Numbered from the stretch's first letter, positions 16,929-29,427 are shown. The stretch: 64,000 nt of DNA from CAYQTL01 sp964420405 (GCA_964420405.1 CAYQTL010000014.1:16853-80852); one strand, 5' to 3'. The notes: a model not told the origin generated them from the sequence alone. Program-made: numbers and translations.

Positions 16929-17951
16929 CTACCGCAGGCTGGCCCGCACCGGCACCTCGATCTCCGGGTAGTCCGGGTCGGTGGTGCGGATGGTGAGGGT
17001 GGCGTCGCGGGCGCCGGGGTCGGCGTCCTCCTGGACGGTCACGGTGACCTGGAAGCGCCGGCCCTCCTCGACGGTGCTGGCGGCGGCGGAGAACGCGGGG
17101 TCGTCGACCTCGACTCCGGTGATCTCCATGTCGGCGGCGCCGCTGCGGTTGCTCACCACGATCACGTTGCGGCCGGGGCGCAGCTTGGCGTCCACCGCGC
17201 CGAACTGGATCTGGGGCGGGGTCACGTGGACCAGCGCCCGGACCACGCCGTAGACCTTGACCGGCACCTTGGGCGCCTTGGGATGGCTGGTGTGCACCAC
17301 CATCTCGCTGCTCACCGGCCCGACCGGTGCGTCATCCGCGACCGACAGCGTCAGCTCGAACTGTCGCGGGCCCTTGCCCGGGATCCGCTCGTCGCCCTCG
17401 AGGCGGCGCACTGCGACGTCGAGGTACTCCTCTCCGGTGGTGACCTCGGTGACCGCGAAGCTCTCCACGTCGGTGCCGCCGACCACCACGACTTTCTCCG
17501 CCACGGGCTCCTTCTGGACCGCGTTGAACCGGACCAGCTTGCGCGGCAGCACCTCGACGAAGGGCTTGACGGTGGTCTTGATGACCAGGGTCGTGGCCGG
17601 CGTGTCGGGGTCGTTGGTGCGGACGAGGATCGACTTGGAGATCGGTCCGGCGAAGTCGGTGGTGTCGAGATGGGCCTCGACCTTGCCGCTGGCGCCGGGC
17701 GCGATCTCGCGGTCGTAGTCGGCGACGGTGCAGCCGCAGGTCGGCCGCACGGACGTCACCTCGAGCGGGGCGGTGCCCTCGTTGGCGATCACGAACTCGA
17801 CGTCCACGACCTCGCCCTGGGGGACGGTGCCGGCGTCGATGACCTTCTCCTGGACCACCATCTTGGGGGCCGGGGCCTCGTCCTGAGCGGCCAGCGGCGC
17901 CGCCGCGACGGCGGCCAGCGCGACCAGCGTCAACATTCGATAGGTGCGCAT
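16929..17951 (-). CDS. Exported DUF1573 protein
   Basis: A signal peptide (LTLVALAAVAAAPLAAQ) is followed by three immunoglobulin-like modules. The first carries the DUF1573 hallmark EFVIANEGTAPLEVTSVRPTCGCTVADY. Such proteins are exported and are common in Bacteroidota, Planctomycetota and Acidobacteriota; their role is unknown. The ATG at 17951 has AAGGAGG nine bases upstream, better than the ATG at 17975. It is divergent from mpl. Confidence 0.88.
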   Translation of the reverse strand: MRTYRMLTLVALAAVAAAPLAAQDEAPAPKMVVQEKVIDAGTVPQGEVVDVEFVIANEGTAPLEVTSVRPTCGCTVADYDREIAPGASGKVEAHLDTTDFAGPISKSILVRTNDPDTPATTLVIKTTVKPFVEVLPRKLVRFNAVQKEPVAEKVVVVGGTDVESFAVTEVTTGEEYLDVAVRRLEGDERIPGKGPRQFELTLSVADDAPVGPVSSEMVVHTSHPKAPKVPVKVYGVVRALVHVTPPQIQFGAVDAKLRPGRNVIVVSNRSGAADMEITGVEVDDPAFSAAASTVEEGRRFQVTVTVQEDADPGARDATLTIRTTDPDYPEIEVPVRASLR

Positions 17952-17964
17952 CGACGGATCCTCC

Positions 17965-17993
17965 TTGTGGTTCACTCAGCGCCGCGGGACAAT
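17965..17993 (+). promoter_or_regulatory. Promoter of mpl
   Basis: TTGTGG (17965-17970), a 17-base spacer and GACAAT (17988-17993) on the plus strand, in the 85-base gap between the divergent DUF1573 gene and mpl. The transcript would start near 18000 and supports the late TTG start of mpl. Confidence 0.55.
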
Positions 17994-18036
17994 CTACGGG
18001 CGCGGCCGACGCCGCACAAGCCCGGGGGGGGTCGGT

Positions 18037-19476
18037 TTGCAAGACTCGTACCACGAGTGCGACAAGCTGTACTTCCTGCCAGTCGGCGGAACCGCGATGG
18101 CGCCGCTGGCGGTCCTGCTCGCCGAGATGGGACACGACGTGCGCGGCGTCGACGCCGGCCTCTACCCGCCCATGAGCACGCTGCTCGAAGAGGCGGCGAT
18201 CCCGGTCCGGATCGGGTGGGACCCCGCCGCGATCCCAGCCGACGTCCGGCGGGTGGTGATCGGCAACGCGGTGCCGCGGAGCAACCCGGAGGTCGCCGCG
18301 GTGCTGACGCGCCGGATCCCGTTCCTGTCCCAGGCCGAGGCGGTCGCCCACTACCTCCTCGCCCGCGGGCACGACTCGCTGGTGGTGGCGGGAACCCACG
18401 GCAAGACCACCACCACCGCCATGCTCGCCTGGATCCTCGAGTCCGCCGGGGGCGACCCGTCGTACCTGGTCGGCGGCCTGCTGCCCTGGTCGCGGCGCGC
18501 CCATCGGCTCGGCGCCGGCCGCTGGGCCGTGCTCGAGGGGGACGAGTACAACGCGGCGTTCTTCGACCGCGGACCCAAGTTCCTGCACTACCGGCCGCAC
18601 CTGTTCGTGCTCGGCCCGGTGGAGTACGACCACGCCGATCTCTACCCGAGCCTGGGTGCCGTCCTGACGGCGTTCCGTGCCGGAACGGCGCAGGTGCCCC
18701 GCGACGGCGCGGTGGTGGTCAACGGCTTCGGGGCGACCGCCATCGAGGCGACCCGCGACGCGACCGCGGAGGTGGTGGTGGTGGGCGGTGCCGCCGGCTG
18801 CGCCGTCCGCCTCGCGTCGGTGCGACCCGACGGCGCGGGCTCCTCCATCCGGCTCGAGCTCGACGGCGGGGGGCTCGAGTGCCGGGTGCCGCTCGCCGGC
18901 CGGCACAACGCCGAGAATGCCGCGGTGGCGCTGGCGGCGGCGCTGCGGGCCGGCGTCGCGGCCGACGTGGCGGCGGAGGCGATGGCGGCCTTTCCCGGCG
19001 TCGCCCGCCGGATGGAGGTGGTCGGGGAGGCCGCCGGCGTCACCGTGGTCGACGACTTCGCCCATCATCCGACCGCCCTCGCCGCCACCGTGGCGGCGGC
19101 TCGCGAGAGGTGGCCGGGACGCCGGCTGGTGGTGGCGTTCGAGCCCCGCTCCCTGTCGGCGGCCCGACGCGAGTTCGAGGACGGCTACGTCGCGGCACTC
19201 GCCGCCGCCGACGTGGCGCTCGTCGCGCCGCCGCACCATCGCGACCGCGTTCCGGCGGAGCAGCTGCTCGATCCCGGGAGGATGACCTCCGCGATCGCCG
19301 GCCACGGCACCGACGCCCACGCGATCGCACCGGGGGCCGACCCGGTGGAGGTGCTGCTGTCCCTCGTCGAGGCGGGAGACGTCGTCCTCGCGTGCTCGTC
19401 GGGGAACTTCGCCGACCTCCACCGCCGCCTGCTCGCCGCCCTCGGCGGGTCGTCGTGCGGACCGGAGCCGCGGTAG
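18037..19476 (+). CDS. mpl: UDP-N-acetylmuramate:L-alanyl-gamma-D-glutamyl-meso-diaminopimelate ligase
   Basis: Mpl recycles the murein tripeptide by joining it to UDP-MurNAc. The YPPMSTLLEEAAIPV stretch is characteristic of Mpl rather than MurC. The ATP loop GTHGKTTTT, the central LEGDEYNAAFFDRGPKF and DDFAHHPTALAAT in the C-terminal domain are all present. A TTG at 18037 is the likely start (479 residues): it follows a G-rich stretch and precedes the conserved LYFLPVGGTAM; the reading frame extends further upstream into the DUF1573 leader. A small hairpin (19485-19498) followed by TCTT may end the transcript. Confidence 0.93.
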   Translation: MQDSYHECDKLYFLPVGGTAMAPLAVLLAEMGHDVRGVDAGLYPPMSTLLEEAAIPVRIGWDPAAIPADVRRVVIGNAVPRSNPEVAAVLTRRIPFLSQAEAVAHYLLARGHDSLVVAGTHGKTTTTAMLAWILESAGGDPSYLVGGLLPWSRRAHRLGAGRWAVLEGDEYNAAFFDRGPKFLHYRPHLFVLGPVEYDHADLYPSLGAVLTAFRAGTAQVPRDGAVVVNGFGATAIEATRDATAEVVVVGGAAGCAVRLASVRPDGAGSSIRLELDGGGLECRVPLAGRHNAENAAVALAAALRAGVAADVAAEAMAAFPGVARRMEVVGEAAGVTVVDDFAHHPTALAATVAAARERWPGRRLVVAFEPRSLSAARREFEDGYVAALAAADVALVAPPHHRDRVPAEQLLDPGRMTSAIAGHGTDAHAIAPGADPVEVLLSLVEAGDVVLACSSGNFADLHRRLLAALGGSSCGPEPR

Positions 19477-19549
19477 TCCGCGCGACGGGCGTGCCCGTTC
19501 TTCCGACGAGCTGCCGCGCACCCGTGCGGCTGTGGGAGGGGACCCCTCC

Positions 19550-19581
19550 GGGAACGGGATCGGGATCGGGACCTGGATCGG
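19550..19581 (+). repeat. GGGATC array between convergent mpl and pgpA
   Basis: GGGAAC, GGGATC, GGGACC and partial units in the 139-base gap between two convergent genes. No matching C-rich partner is seen nearby. Confidence 0.75.
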
Positions 19582-19615
19582 AACAGGGGCGTGGCGGTCG
19601 CCAGCGCCAGCCAGC

Positions 19616-20101
19616 CTACAGCAGCCGCGCGGCGACGAGCACGGTGATCCCGGCGTAGACCGCGGCGGCGAGGTCGTCGGCCATGATCCCGAGGCCGCCG
19701 GGCAGGCGCTCCAGCGTCCGCACCGGCCACGGCTTGAGGACGTCGAACACGCGGAACGCCACGAAGCCTGCGGCGGCGAGCGGCAGCGGCCCCCAGGCGG
19801 GCGCCCACCACGCGGCGAGGGCGAGGGTCAGCCACTGTCCGGCGACCTCGTCGACGACCACCGCACCCGGGTCCTCCGCCTGCCGCTCCCGCGCCACCCG
19901 ACCCGCCGCCCAGACGCCGACGGCGGCCGTCGCCGCCGCGGCCAGCAGCGTCCCGCCCGCCAGCAGATCCGGCCGGGCCGTCGCCAGCGCGGCGCCGGCC
20001 CACGCGACGGCCGCGGGCAGCGAGCCGGCGGTGGTGCCGGGCGCCGGCAGGCGGTCGCCCAGGCCGAGCACCGTGGCGACGGCGCGGGCCAGGCGGCTCA
20101 C
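19616..20101 (-). CDS. pgpA: Phosphatidylglycerophosphatase A
   Basis: PgpA dephosphorylates phosphatidylglycerol phosphate at the inner membrane. The 161-residue protein shows the family pattern: GTTAGSLPAA near the N-terminus, VVDEVAGQWLTL, FRVFDVLKPWPV and GIMADDLAAAVYAG, with several membrane helices. The GTG at 20101 overlaps the dapF stop codon (GTGA). Confidence 0.94.
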   Translation of the reverse strand: MSRLARAVATVLGLGDRLPAPGTTAGSLPAAVAWAGAALATARPDLLAGGTLLAAAATAAVGVWAAGRVARERQAEDPGAVVVDEVAGQWLTLALAAWWAPAWGPLPLAAAGFVAFRVFDVLKPWPVRTLERLPGGLGIMADDLAAAVYAGITVLVAARLL

Positions 20102-20907
20102 GGCGTCACCGGCTCCACCACCGCCACCAGCCGCGCCGGGCCGGTGATCCGGCTCGCGGCACAGGGCGGGGCGGTCGTCAGCTCGACGGTCAGCCGGTCG
20201 CCGGAGCGGCAGCGGACCGCGACCCGACCGGCGGCCACCGCTGCGGGCAGCGTCAGCGCCACCGCCACGGCGCCGGTGCCGCAGCAGCAGGTCTCGCCCT
20301 CGACGCCGCGCTCGAAGGTCCGCAGCACCACCTCCCGCCCCGCGACGCCGCCCACGAGGTCCACGTTGGCCCCGTCCGGGCCGAGCCCGGGGTGGCGTCG
20401 CAAGGCGCCGCCGACGATGGCCACCTCGATCGTCGCCGGGTCGTCGACCGGGACCACCAGGTGGGGCACGCCGACCGTCACCAGCCAGCCGCTCCAGGTG
20501 TGACCGGACGTCTCGAGACTGAGTGGACGGGGCGGCGCCGGCGGCGGGGGCAGCTCCAGCGTGACCGTGCCGTCGCCGTGGACCGACGCCGGCACGTCGC
20601 CCCAGCCGGTCCGCAGGACCACCGCTGGGCCGAGCCCGAGCTCCCGGCTGGCGGCCAGAGCGGCGCAGCGGGAGCCGTTCGCGCAGAACGCCGACGGCGA
20701 CGCGTCGGCGTTGCGGTGCACGATCCGCAGCGTCCCGTCGACCTCGGGCAGCACAGCGAGGACGCCGTCGGCGCCGATGCCGCGGTGGCGCCGGCACAGC
20801 CGCCGCACCAGCTCGGCATCGTCGGCCAGGCGTCCGGCCCAGTCGCCGAACCCGACCAGGAAGTCGTTGCCCGCCCCCTCGGCCTTGAGCAGCCGGCCGG
20901 TCGTCAC
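20098..20907 (-). CDS. dapF: Diaminopimelate epimerase
   Basis: DapF converts LL- to meso-diaminopimelate for lysine and peptidoglycan. The two catalytic cysteines are in SAFCANGSRC and in GETCCCGTGAVA; the second site has three Cys in a row, of which the last takes the usual position. GAGNDF near the N-terminus and GADGVL also fit. The 269-residue length is normal. It overlaps the upstream lipoprotein gene and the downstream pgpA by 4 bases each. Confidence 0.95.
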   Translation of the reverse strand: MTTGRLLKAEGAGNDFLVGFGDWAGRLADDAELVRRLCRRHRGIGADGVLAVLPEVDGTLRIVHRNADASPSAFCANGSRCAALAASRELGLGPAVVLRTGWGDVPASVHGDGTVTLELPPPPAPPRPLSLETSGHTWSGWLVTVGVPHLVVPVDDPATIEVAIVGGALRRHPGLGPDGANVDLVGGVAGREVVLRTFERGVEGETCCCGTGAVAVALTLPAAVAAGRVAVRCRSGDRLTVELTTAPPCAASRITGPARLVAVVEPVTP

Positions 20908-22025
20908 GGCTCGGTCCCGACGACGGTCGTGCAGCGTCCCGGCTCGGAGCGGTTGCCGCCGGCGTCGAGGGCGCGCACCTCGTAGGCCAGCTCGCCGAGG
21001 GGGGCGTCGTCGTCCTCGGCACGGGTGCCATCCACCATCCAGGTGCGGCCGGGGACGCCGCCGCCGCTGCGCGAGACCTCGTAGCCGGTCGCGCCGGCGA
21101 CCGCCTCCCAGCGGATCACCACCCGGCGGCCCTCCGGCAGGCAGACCACCGCCTGCGGCGTCGCCGGCGGGTACAGGTCGGGGTGCGCCACCTCGATCGG
21201 AGGGCCCGGGGGGCCGACGACCGGTCCGCCGTCGGGCGGCTGGCGGACCGACCGCAGCCGGTAGCGCCAGGTCGCGTCCTGGGCGGCGGTGGAGTCGAGG
21301 TAGCTCGCCTCCCGGAGCGGCTCGTCGGTGAGCCGGACCCACTCGCCGTCGGCGCCGGCCCGCTCCACCACCGTCGCGACGTCGTCGGCCGCCTGCCAGC
21401 GCAGCTCGATGCCGGCCGCGGAGGCGCTCGCCTCGAGCCCCTCCGGCGGCTCCGGCGGCAGCGCCGGCCGCAGCCGGGCGATGTTGGACAGCTCCGACTC
21501 CCGGCCCCGGCAGCACACGGTGCGGACCGCGTACCACAGCACCTGCGGCCCGGAGGGATCGGCCGCGTCGTACCAGGCGCGCAGGTCGTCCCGCATCCGC
21601 AGCAGCGGCCCCTGGGTGATGGACTCGAGATCGGTCGGCTCGAGCAGCGCGATCTGCTCGCCGCGCGCGAGCATCAGCCGCCGGTGGGTCTCGCGCTCCC
21701 GGTCGGAGGTGCCCTGGGGTTCCTGGGCCGCCGGCACCGCCAGCCGCCAGACCTGGACCGCCTCCACGTCGGGAAGCGGGCCGCCGGCGGTGGTCATGGA
21801 GGGGTACGGCCAGGTCAGCACCGCGTCGGTGCCCTCCTGGTAGACCTGGAGGTCGCGGGTGGTCTCGGCGCGGCGCACCTGGGGCGGCAGCGGGACCTGC
21901 TTGCGGCCGCAGGCCACGAGGGGCGCCAGCTGCAGGCCGACGAGCAGCGCCGCCGCCGCCAGCGCCACGGGCCGGCGCGTCGTGCCGGGCGTGGCGGGTT
22001 CGGGCGCGGGCGGGCAGCCGGCCAT
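20904..22025 (-). CDS. Lipoprotein with fibronectin type III-like domains
   Basis: After a long N-terminus, VALAAAALLVGLQLAPLVACG ends in a lipobox (LVAC), so the mature protein is probably lipid-anchored. The rest of the 373 residues contains at least two fibronectin III-like repeats (PPEGLEASASAAGIELRWQA and PPATPQAVVCLPEGRRVVIRWE; YEVRALDAGGNRSEP). Function unknown. It is sandwiched between hslU and dapF and overlaps dapF by 4 bases. Confidence 0.8.
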   Translation of the reverse strand: MAGCPPAPEPATPGTTRRPVALAAAALLVGLQLAPLVACGRKQVPLPPQVRRAETTRDLQVYQEGTDAVLTWPYPSMTTAGGPLPDVEAVQVWRLAVPAAQEPQGTSDRERETHRRLMLARGEQIALLEPTDLESITQGPLLRMRDDLRAWYDAADPSGPQVLWYAVRTVCCRGRESELSNIARLRPALPPEPPEGLEASASAAGIELRWQAADDVATVVERAGADGEWVRLTDEPLREASYLDSTAAQDATWRYRLRSVRQPPDGGPVVGPPGPPIEVAHPDLYPPATPQAVVCLPEGRRVVIRWEAVAGATGYEVSRSGGGVPGRTWMVDGTRAEDDDAPLGELAYEVRALDAGGNRSEPGRCTTVVGTEP

Positions 22026-22030
22026 GGCAG

Positions 22031-23358
<1,328 letters not shown>

Positions 23359-23362
<4 letters not shown>

Positions 23363-23901
23363 GACGTCAGCTCCTCGATGGTGATGTGGTCGTTGGTGTA
23401 GATGTCGATGGACGACGCGATCCGCAGCGCCTCCCGGACCACCTCGGCGGCACCGAGGCCGGTGTGGCCGAGCAGCGCCCGCGCCGCAGCGAGGGCGAAG
23501 CCGCCGCCGGAGCCCACCGCCACGACGTCGTCGTCGGGCGACAGCACCTCGCCGGTGCCCGACACCAGCAGCGTTGTGCGCCGGTCGGCGGTGACGAGCA
23601 GCGCCTCGAGGTGCCGCAGGGCGCGGTCGGTCCGCCAGTCCCTGGCCAGCTCGACCGCCGCCCGCTCGAGGTTGTGGCCGTGCTCCTCGAGCTTGGACTC
23701 GAAGCGCGTGAACAGCGCCAGCGCGTCGGCCACCGAGCCGGCGAACCCGGCCAGGACCTTGCCGCCGGCCAGCCGCCGCACCTTGGCGGCGCCGTGCTTC
23801 ATCACCGTCGAGCCGAGGGTCACCTGGCCGTCCGAGCCGATCGCCACCGTCCCGTCCCGCCGCACCGCCACAACCGTCGTGTGATGCCATCTGTCGTTCA
23901 T
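23359..23901 (-). CDS. hslV: ATP-dependent HslUV protease, peptidase subunit
   Basis: HslV is the proteasome-related N-terminal threonine peptidase. Residues TTVVAVRRDG match the mature N-terminus of other HslV proteins, but here it starts at Thr8, so a short propeptide (MNDRWHH) must be removed. GSDGQVTLG, KVLAGFAGSVADALALF and GSGGGFALAAARALL follow. The ATG at 23901 has a GGAG site that abuts the end of a GGGATC array, so the array is part of the leader. Confidence 0.96.
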
Positions 23902-23910
23902 GTGGTCTCT

Positions 23911-23944
23911 CCGATCCCGATCCCGATCCCGATCCCGTGCCCGA
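23911..23944 (-). repeat. GGGATC array forming the hslV mRNA leader
   Basis: On the message strand CGGGCAC is followed by four GGGATC units and GGAGAGACCAC before the ATG. Five GGG runs make a G-quadruplex pattern, and GATCGGAG provides the ribosome binding site exactly as in the citF leader. Confidence 0.85.
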
Positions 23945-23976
23945 CGTGACGGATACGGGCGATTCGAGGATCGACC

Positions 23977-26217
23977 CTACACCTTCTCCAGCTTCGCCAC
24001 CGTCGGCACGATGGTCTTGCGCCCCATGCGGTCGAAGTAGACCACCAGCTTCAGCTGGGGTCCCGTGCCCTGGCACGACAGCACCACTCCGGTCCCGAAG
24101 CTCTTGTGGCGGACCCGGTTGCCCGGCCGCCAGCCGGTGCCGTCGCCGTCGGTCGCGGTGGACGCCACCGGCCGTGCCGGCCGACGGTGCCCGCCGGCGG
24201 GGCGCGCCGGCGCCGGCCGGGCCGGCGCGGGGTCGGATGAGGGGCGCGGCTCCGGCCCCGCCCACGCCGGCACGCTCCAGCCGACACCCTCGGACTCGTC
24301 CACCACGGTTCCAGACGGCAGCTCGTCCAGGAACCGGGACGGCCGCGTCTGGTGGCGCGTACCGAACAGGAACCGGCTGCGCGCCGCGGTCAGCGCCAAC
24401 CGGCGGCGGGCGCGGGTCATTCCGACGTAGGCCAGGCGCCGCTCCTCCTCGAGGCCGTCCGCGTCGTCCCGGGAGTTGGCGTGGGGCAGCAGGCCGTCCT
24501 CGAGACCGGCCAGGAAGACGTCGTCGAACTCGAGGCCCTTGGCCGAGTGCAGCGTCATCAGCGAGACCGCGTCGGGCACGGTCTCCTCGTCGGCGTCCGA
24601 CAGCAGCGCCACCGAGTCGAGCAGATCCTCCAGCGAGCCACCGCGCTCCGCGGCGTCCTCCACCGCCGCCGCGAGCTGCTCCAGGTTCTCGCGGCGGGCG
24701 ACCGCCTCCGGCTCGTCGCGGTCGAACGTCGCCAGCAGCCCGCTGGCCTCGAGAAGCCATCCCACCAGCGCGCCAGGAGCCAGCTCCCCACGACGCGAGC
24801 GGGCCTCGTCGAGGACCTCGAAGAACCGGCCGAGCGCCATCCGGGCACGGGGGGTGAGGGTCTCGGGCAGCTGCCGGGCCGCCGCCGTGAGCGGCAGGCC
24901 GGCGTCGTCGGCGTGGCGCCGCAGCGCGTCGAGGGTGGCGGCGCCGATGCCGCGGGCGGGCACGTTGACGACCCGCTCGAACGCGAGCACGTCGTCGGGG
25001 TGGACCACCAGCCGCAGGTAGGCGAGGGCGTCCTTGACCTCCGCCCGCTGCCAGAACCGGAGGCCGCCCACCACCCGGTGCGGGATCCGGCGGCGGGTGA
25101 GCTCCTCCTCGAAGGCCCGGGTCTGGGCGTTGGTCCGCACCAGGACCGCGGTCTGCCCGAGCGGCGTCACTCCGGCGGCCGCCCGCTCCTCGACCCGGTC
25201 GGCGACCCAGCGCGCCTCCGCCCGCTCGTCCTCCGCCACGAGCAGCCGTACCGGCTCGCCGCCTTCGCGGGAGGTGAACAGCCGCTTGCCGCGGCGCTGG
25301 AGGTTGGCGGCAATGAGGCCGCCGGCGACGGCGAGGATCGGTGCCGAGGACCGGTAGTTCTCCTCCAGGGACACCACCCTGGCGCCGGGGAACGTGCGCT
25401 CGAACTCCAGGATGTTGGCGAGCTCCGCGCCGCGCCAGCGGTAGATCGACTGGTCCTCGTCGCCCACCGCGGTGATCGACCGCGGCTGGGCGAGCACGGT
25501 GTCCAGCAGCCGCATCTGGATCCGGTTGGTGTCCTGGAACTCGTCCACCAGCAGGTGGCGGGCTCGCCGTGACATCAGCTTCGCCGCCGGCTCGTGGCTC
25601 CTGAGGACCTGGAGCGCCAGCACCAGCATGTCGTCGAAGTCGACCACCCCGGCGGCGGTCTTGCGCTCCGCGTAGTGCCGCCAGGCGGCGGCGACCCTCG
25701 CCGCCGCGGGATCGCCGGCCCGCTTCTCGAGGTCGGCCACGGTGCGGCCGGCGTTGACCTCTCTGGAGATCCGGCCGAGCACCGCCCGGGCCGGCAGCTC
25801 CTTCGGGTCGACCCCGAGGTCCTTGAGCACCTTCGTCATCAGGCTGCGCTGCTCGTCGGCATCGACGATCGAGAAGCGCGGCGGCAGGCCGGCCGGCTCC
25901 GGCCACCGCCGCAGAACCTCCAGCGCCCAGCGGTGGAAGGTGCCGACGAAGGCGCCGCCGACGCCGCCGCGGCCGTCGAGCAGGCGCTCGACGCGGGTGC
26001 GCATCTCGCGCGCCGCCTTGTTGGTGAAGGTCACCGCCGTGATCTCGGGCGCGCGGCAGGCGCCGCTCGCGACCAGGTGGGCGACCCGGTGGGTCAGCAC
26101 CCGGGTCTTGCCCGAGCCCGCTCCCGCCAGCACCAGCAGCGGCCCGTCGCCGTGGGTCACCGCCTCGCGCTGCGGCTCGTTGAGGCTTTCGAGGTGAGTC
26201 TGCATTCGTGTCGTCAT
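23977..26217 (-). CDS. pcrA: UvrD/PcrA-family DNA helicase
   Basis: A superfamily 1A 3'-5' helicase for repair and replication restart. Motifs seen: LNEPQREAV (Q motif), AGAGSGKTRVLTHR (Walker A), DEFQDTN, GDEDQSIYRWRGA (motif III), VSLEENYRS (IV), SLMTLHSAKGLEFD (V) and VGMTRARRRL (VI). The last 50 residues carry the Tudor-like tail typical of PcrA (GNRVRHKSFGTGVVL). The ATG at 26217 is preferred, but no strong ribosome binding site decides between it, 26205 and 26304. Confidence 0.94.
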   Translation of the reverse strand: MTTRMQTHLESLNEPQREAVTHGDGPLLVLAGAGSGKTRVLTHRVAHLVASGACRAPEITAVTFTNKAAREMRTRVERLLDGRGGVGGAFVGTFHRWALEVLRRWPEPAGLPPRFSIVDADEQRSLMTKVLKDLGVDPKELPARAVLGRISREVNAGRTVADLEKRAGDPAAARVAAAWRHYAERKTAAGVVDFDDMLVLALQVLRSHEPAAKLMSRRARHLLVDEFQDTNRIQMRLLDTVLAQPRSITAVGDEDQSIYRWRGAELANILEFERTFPGARVVSLEENYRSSAPILAVAGGLIAANLQRRGKRLFTSREGGEPVRLLVAEDERAEARWVADRVEERAAAGVTPLGQTAVLVRTNAQTRAFEEELTRRRIPHRVVGGLRFWQRAEVKDALAYLRLVVHPDDVLAFERVVNVPARGIGAATLDALRRHADDAGLPLTAAARQLPETLTPRARMALGRFFEVLDEARSRRGELAPGALVGWLLEASGLLATFDRDEPEAVARRENLEQLAAAVEDAAERGGSLEDLLDSVALLSDADEETVPDAVSLMTLHSAKGLEFDDVFLAGLEDGLLPHANSRDDADGLEEERRLAYVGMTRARRRLALTAARSRFLFGTRHQTRPSRFLDELPSGTVVDESEGVGWSVPAWAGPEPRPSSDPAPARPAPARPAGGHRRPARPVASTATDGDGTGWRPGNRVRHKSFGTGVVLSCQGTGPQLKLVVYFDRMGRKTIVPTVAKLEKV

Positions 26218-26280
26218 CCGTTCGGCGGCGCTGTGGGCCGCGGCCAACGCCACCGTCGGCCCGGGAGTAACCTTCTGGTC

Positions 26281-26388
26281 GGCCGGGGGTGAACCCCGGC
26301 CCACGTTCTGGCCGGCCGGGGGTCAACCCCGGCCCTGCTCGGCCGGGGATCAACCCCGGCCCTGCTCGGCCGGGGATCAACCCCGGCC
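26281..26388. repeat. Four tandem 21-nt palindromes after glmS
   Basis: Four near-identical hairpins of the form GGCCGGGG-WTSAA-CCCCGGCC lie at 26281-26301, 26314-26334, 26341-26361 and 26368-26388, spaced 33, 27 and 27 bases. The last ends exactly at the glmS stop codon. Loops vary (GTGAA, GTCAA, ATCAA) while stems are conserved. They separate glmS from pcrA, both on the minus strand, and may limit read-through or protect the mRNA 3' end. Confidence 0.9.
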
Positions 26389-28215
<1,827 letters not shown>

Positions 28216-28249
28216 GCTGCTCGTCCCTCCGTCGGCGGCCGCGACCCGC

Positions 28250-29347
28250 TCAGGCGATCTCGCCGCGCCGGTTCTCGAGGGTTCCGAGGAGCCCGTCGAA
28301 CGACGCCGCGAACGCGGCCACGCCCTGCTCCTGGAGCAGCGCGGTGACGCCCTCCAGGTCGATCCCGATCCGTGCGAGGCCGGCCAGCGCGTCGTCGGCG
28401 GTCGCCATGCCCTCGGCCAGGCCCGGCCGCGGCCGGCCGTGGTCCCGGAACGCCTCGAGCGTCGCCGTCGGCAGGGTGTTGACGGTGTCCGGCCCGATCA
28501 GCTCCTCCACGTACACCACGTCCCGGTAGGCGGGGTTCTTGGTGCTGGTGGAGGCCCACAGGGGGCGTTGGACGCGGGCGCCGCGGGCCGCCAGCGGCGC
28601 GAACGCCTCGCCCCGGAACAGCTCCTCGAAACGGCGGTAGGCGACGCAGGCGTTGGCGATCGCCGCCCGGCCCCGCAGCTCGAGTGCCTCGGCGGTGCCG
28701 ATCTCCTCCAGCGCCCGGTCCACCATCGTGTCGACCCGGCTGACGAAGAACGACGCCACCGACGCCACCCTGTCGGGCCGCGCGCAGCGCGCGACGCCCC
28801 GCAGGTAGGCGGCCGCCACCGCCTCGTAGTGGCCGAGGGAGAACATCAGCGTCACGTTGACGTTGATTCCCTCCGCCAGCAGCGCCTCCACGGCGGGGAT
28901 GCCGGCGGTCGTCGCCGGGACCTTGACCATCAGGTTCGGGCGGTCGACCTCGGTCCACAGCCGGCGGGCCTCGTCCACCGTCGCCGCGGTGTCGTGGGCG
29001 AGGTGAGGCGAGACCTCGAGGCTGACGAAGCCGTCGGCGCCGCCGGCGCCGTCGTACACCGGACGTAGCACGTCGGCGGCGGCGCGGATGTCGTCGATCG
29101 CGAGCAGCTCGTACAGCCGCGAGGTCGGGATGGCCGGGTCGTCGGCCAGCAGCTGTCGGATCTGCGCGGTGTACTCGTCGCTGCCGGCGATGGCGTTCTG
29201 GAAGATCGACGGGTTCGAGGTGACTCCCCGCAGCCCGTCGTCCGCCACCAGTCGCGCGAGCCCGCCTTCGGCGACCAGGCTGCGCTGGATGAAGTCCAGC
29301 CACACCGCCTGCCCGTGCTCCTCCCACAACGCCTTCACCGGGTTCAT
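28250..29347 (-). CDS. tal: Transaldolase
   Basis: A TIM-barrel transaldolase of the non-oxidative pentose phosphate pathway, 365 residues, of the longer type common in actinobacteria and cyanobacteria. RGVTSNPSIFQNAIAGSDEY, LMVKVPATTAGIPA (Schiff-base Lys region) and ASTSTKNPAYRDVVYVEELIG are characteristic. GGGAGG precedes the ATG at 29347. Transketolase lies directly upstream. Confidence 0.95.
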   Translation of the reverse strand: MNPVKALWEEHGQAVWLDFIQRSLVAEGGLARLVADDGLRGVTSNPSIFQNAIAGSDEYTAQIRQLLADDPAIPTSRLYELLAIDDIRAAADVLRPVYDGAGGADGFVSLEVSPHLAHDTAATVDEARRLWTEVDRPNLMVKVPATTAGIPAVEALLAEGINVNVTLMFSLGHYEAVAAAYLRGVARCARPDRVASVASFFVSRVDTMVDRALEEIGTAEALELRGRAAIANACVAYRRFEELFRGEAFAPLAARGARVQRPLWASTSTKNPAYRDVVYVEELIGPDTVNTLPTATLEAFRDHGRPRPGLAEGMATADDALAGLARIGIDLEGVTALLQEQGVAAFAASFDGLLGTLENRRGEIA

Positions 29348-29427
29348 CGGTCCTCCCGTCCCCGTGTCCCTGCCCGCGCCCGCGTCCGTTCCCGAAACGT
29401 GCCAACGCGGCGGCCCGGGTCCCTGTT

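Noticed and set aside
26281..26388. glmS-type ribozyme or riboswitch
   Set aside because: The palindromes are downstream of glmS, not in its leader, and have no ribozyme core.
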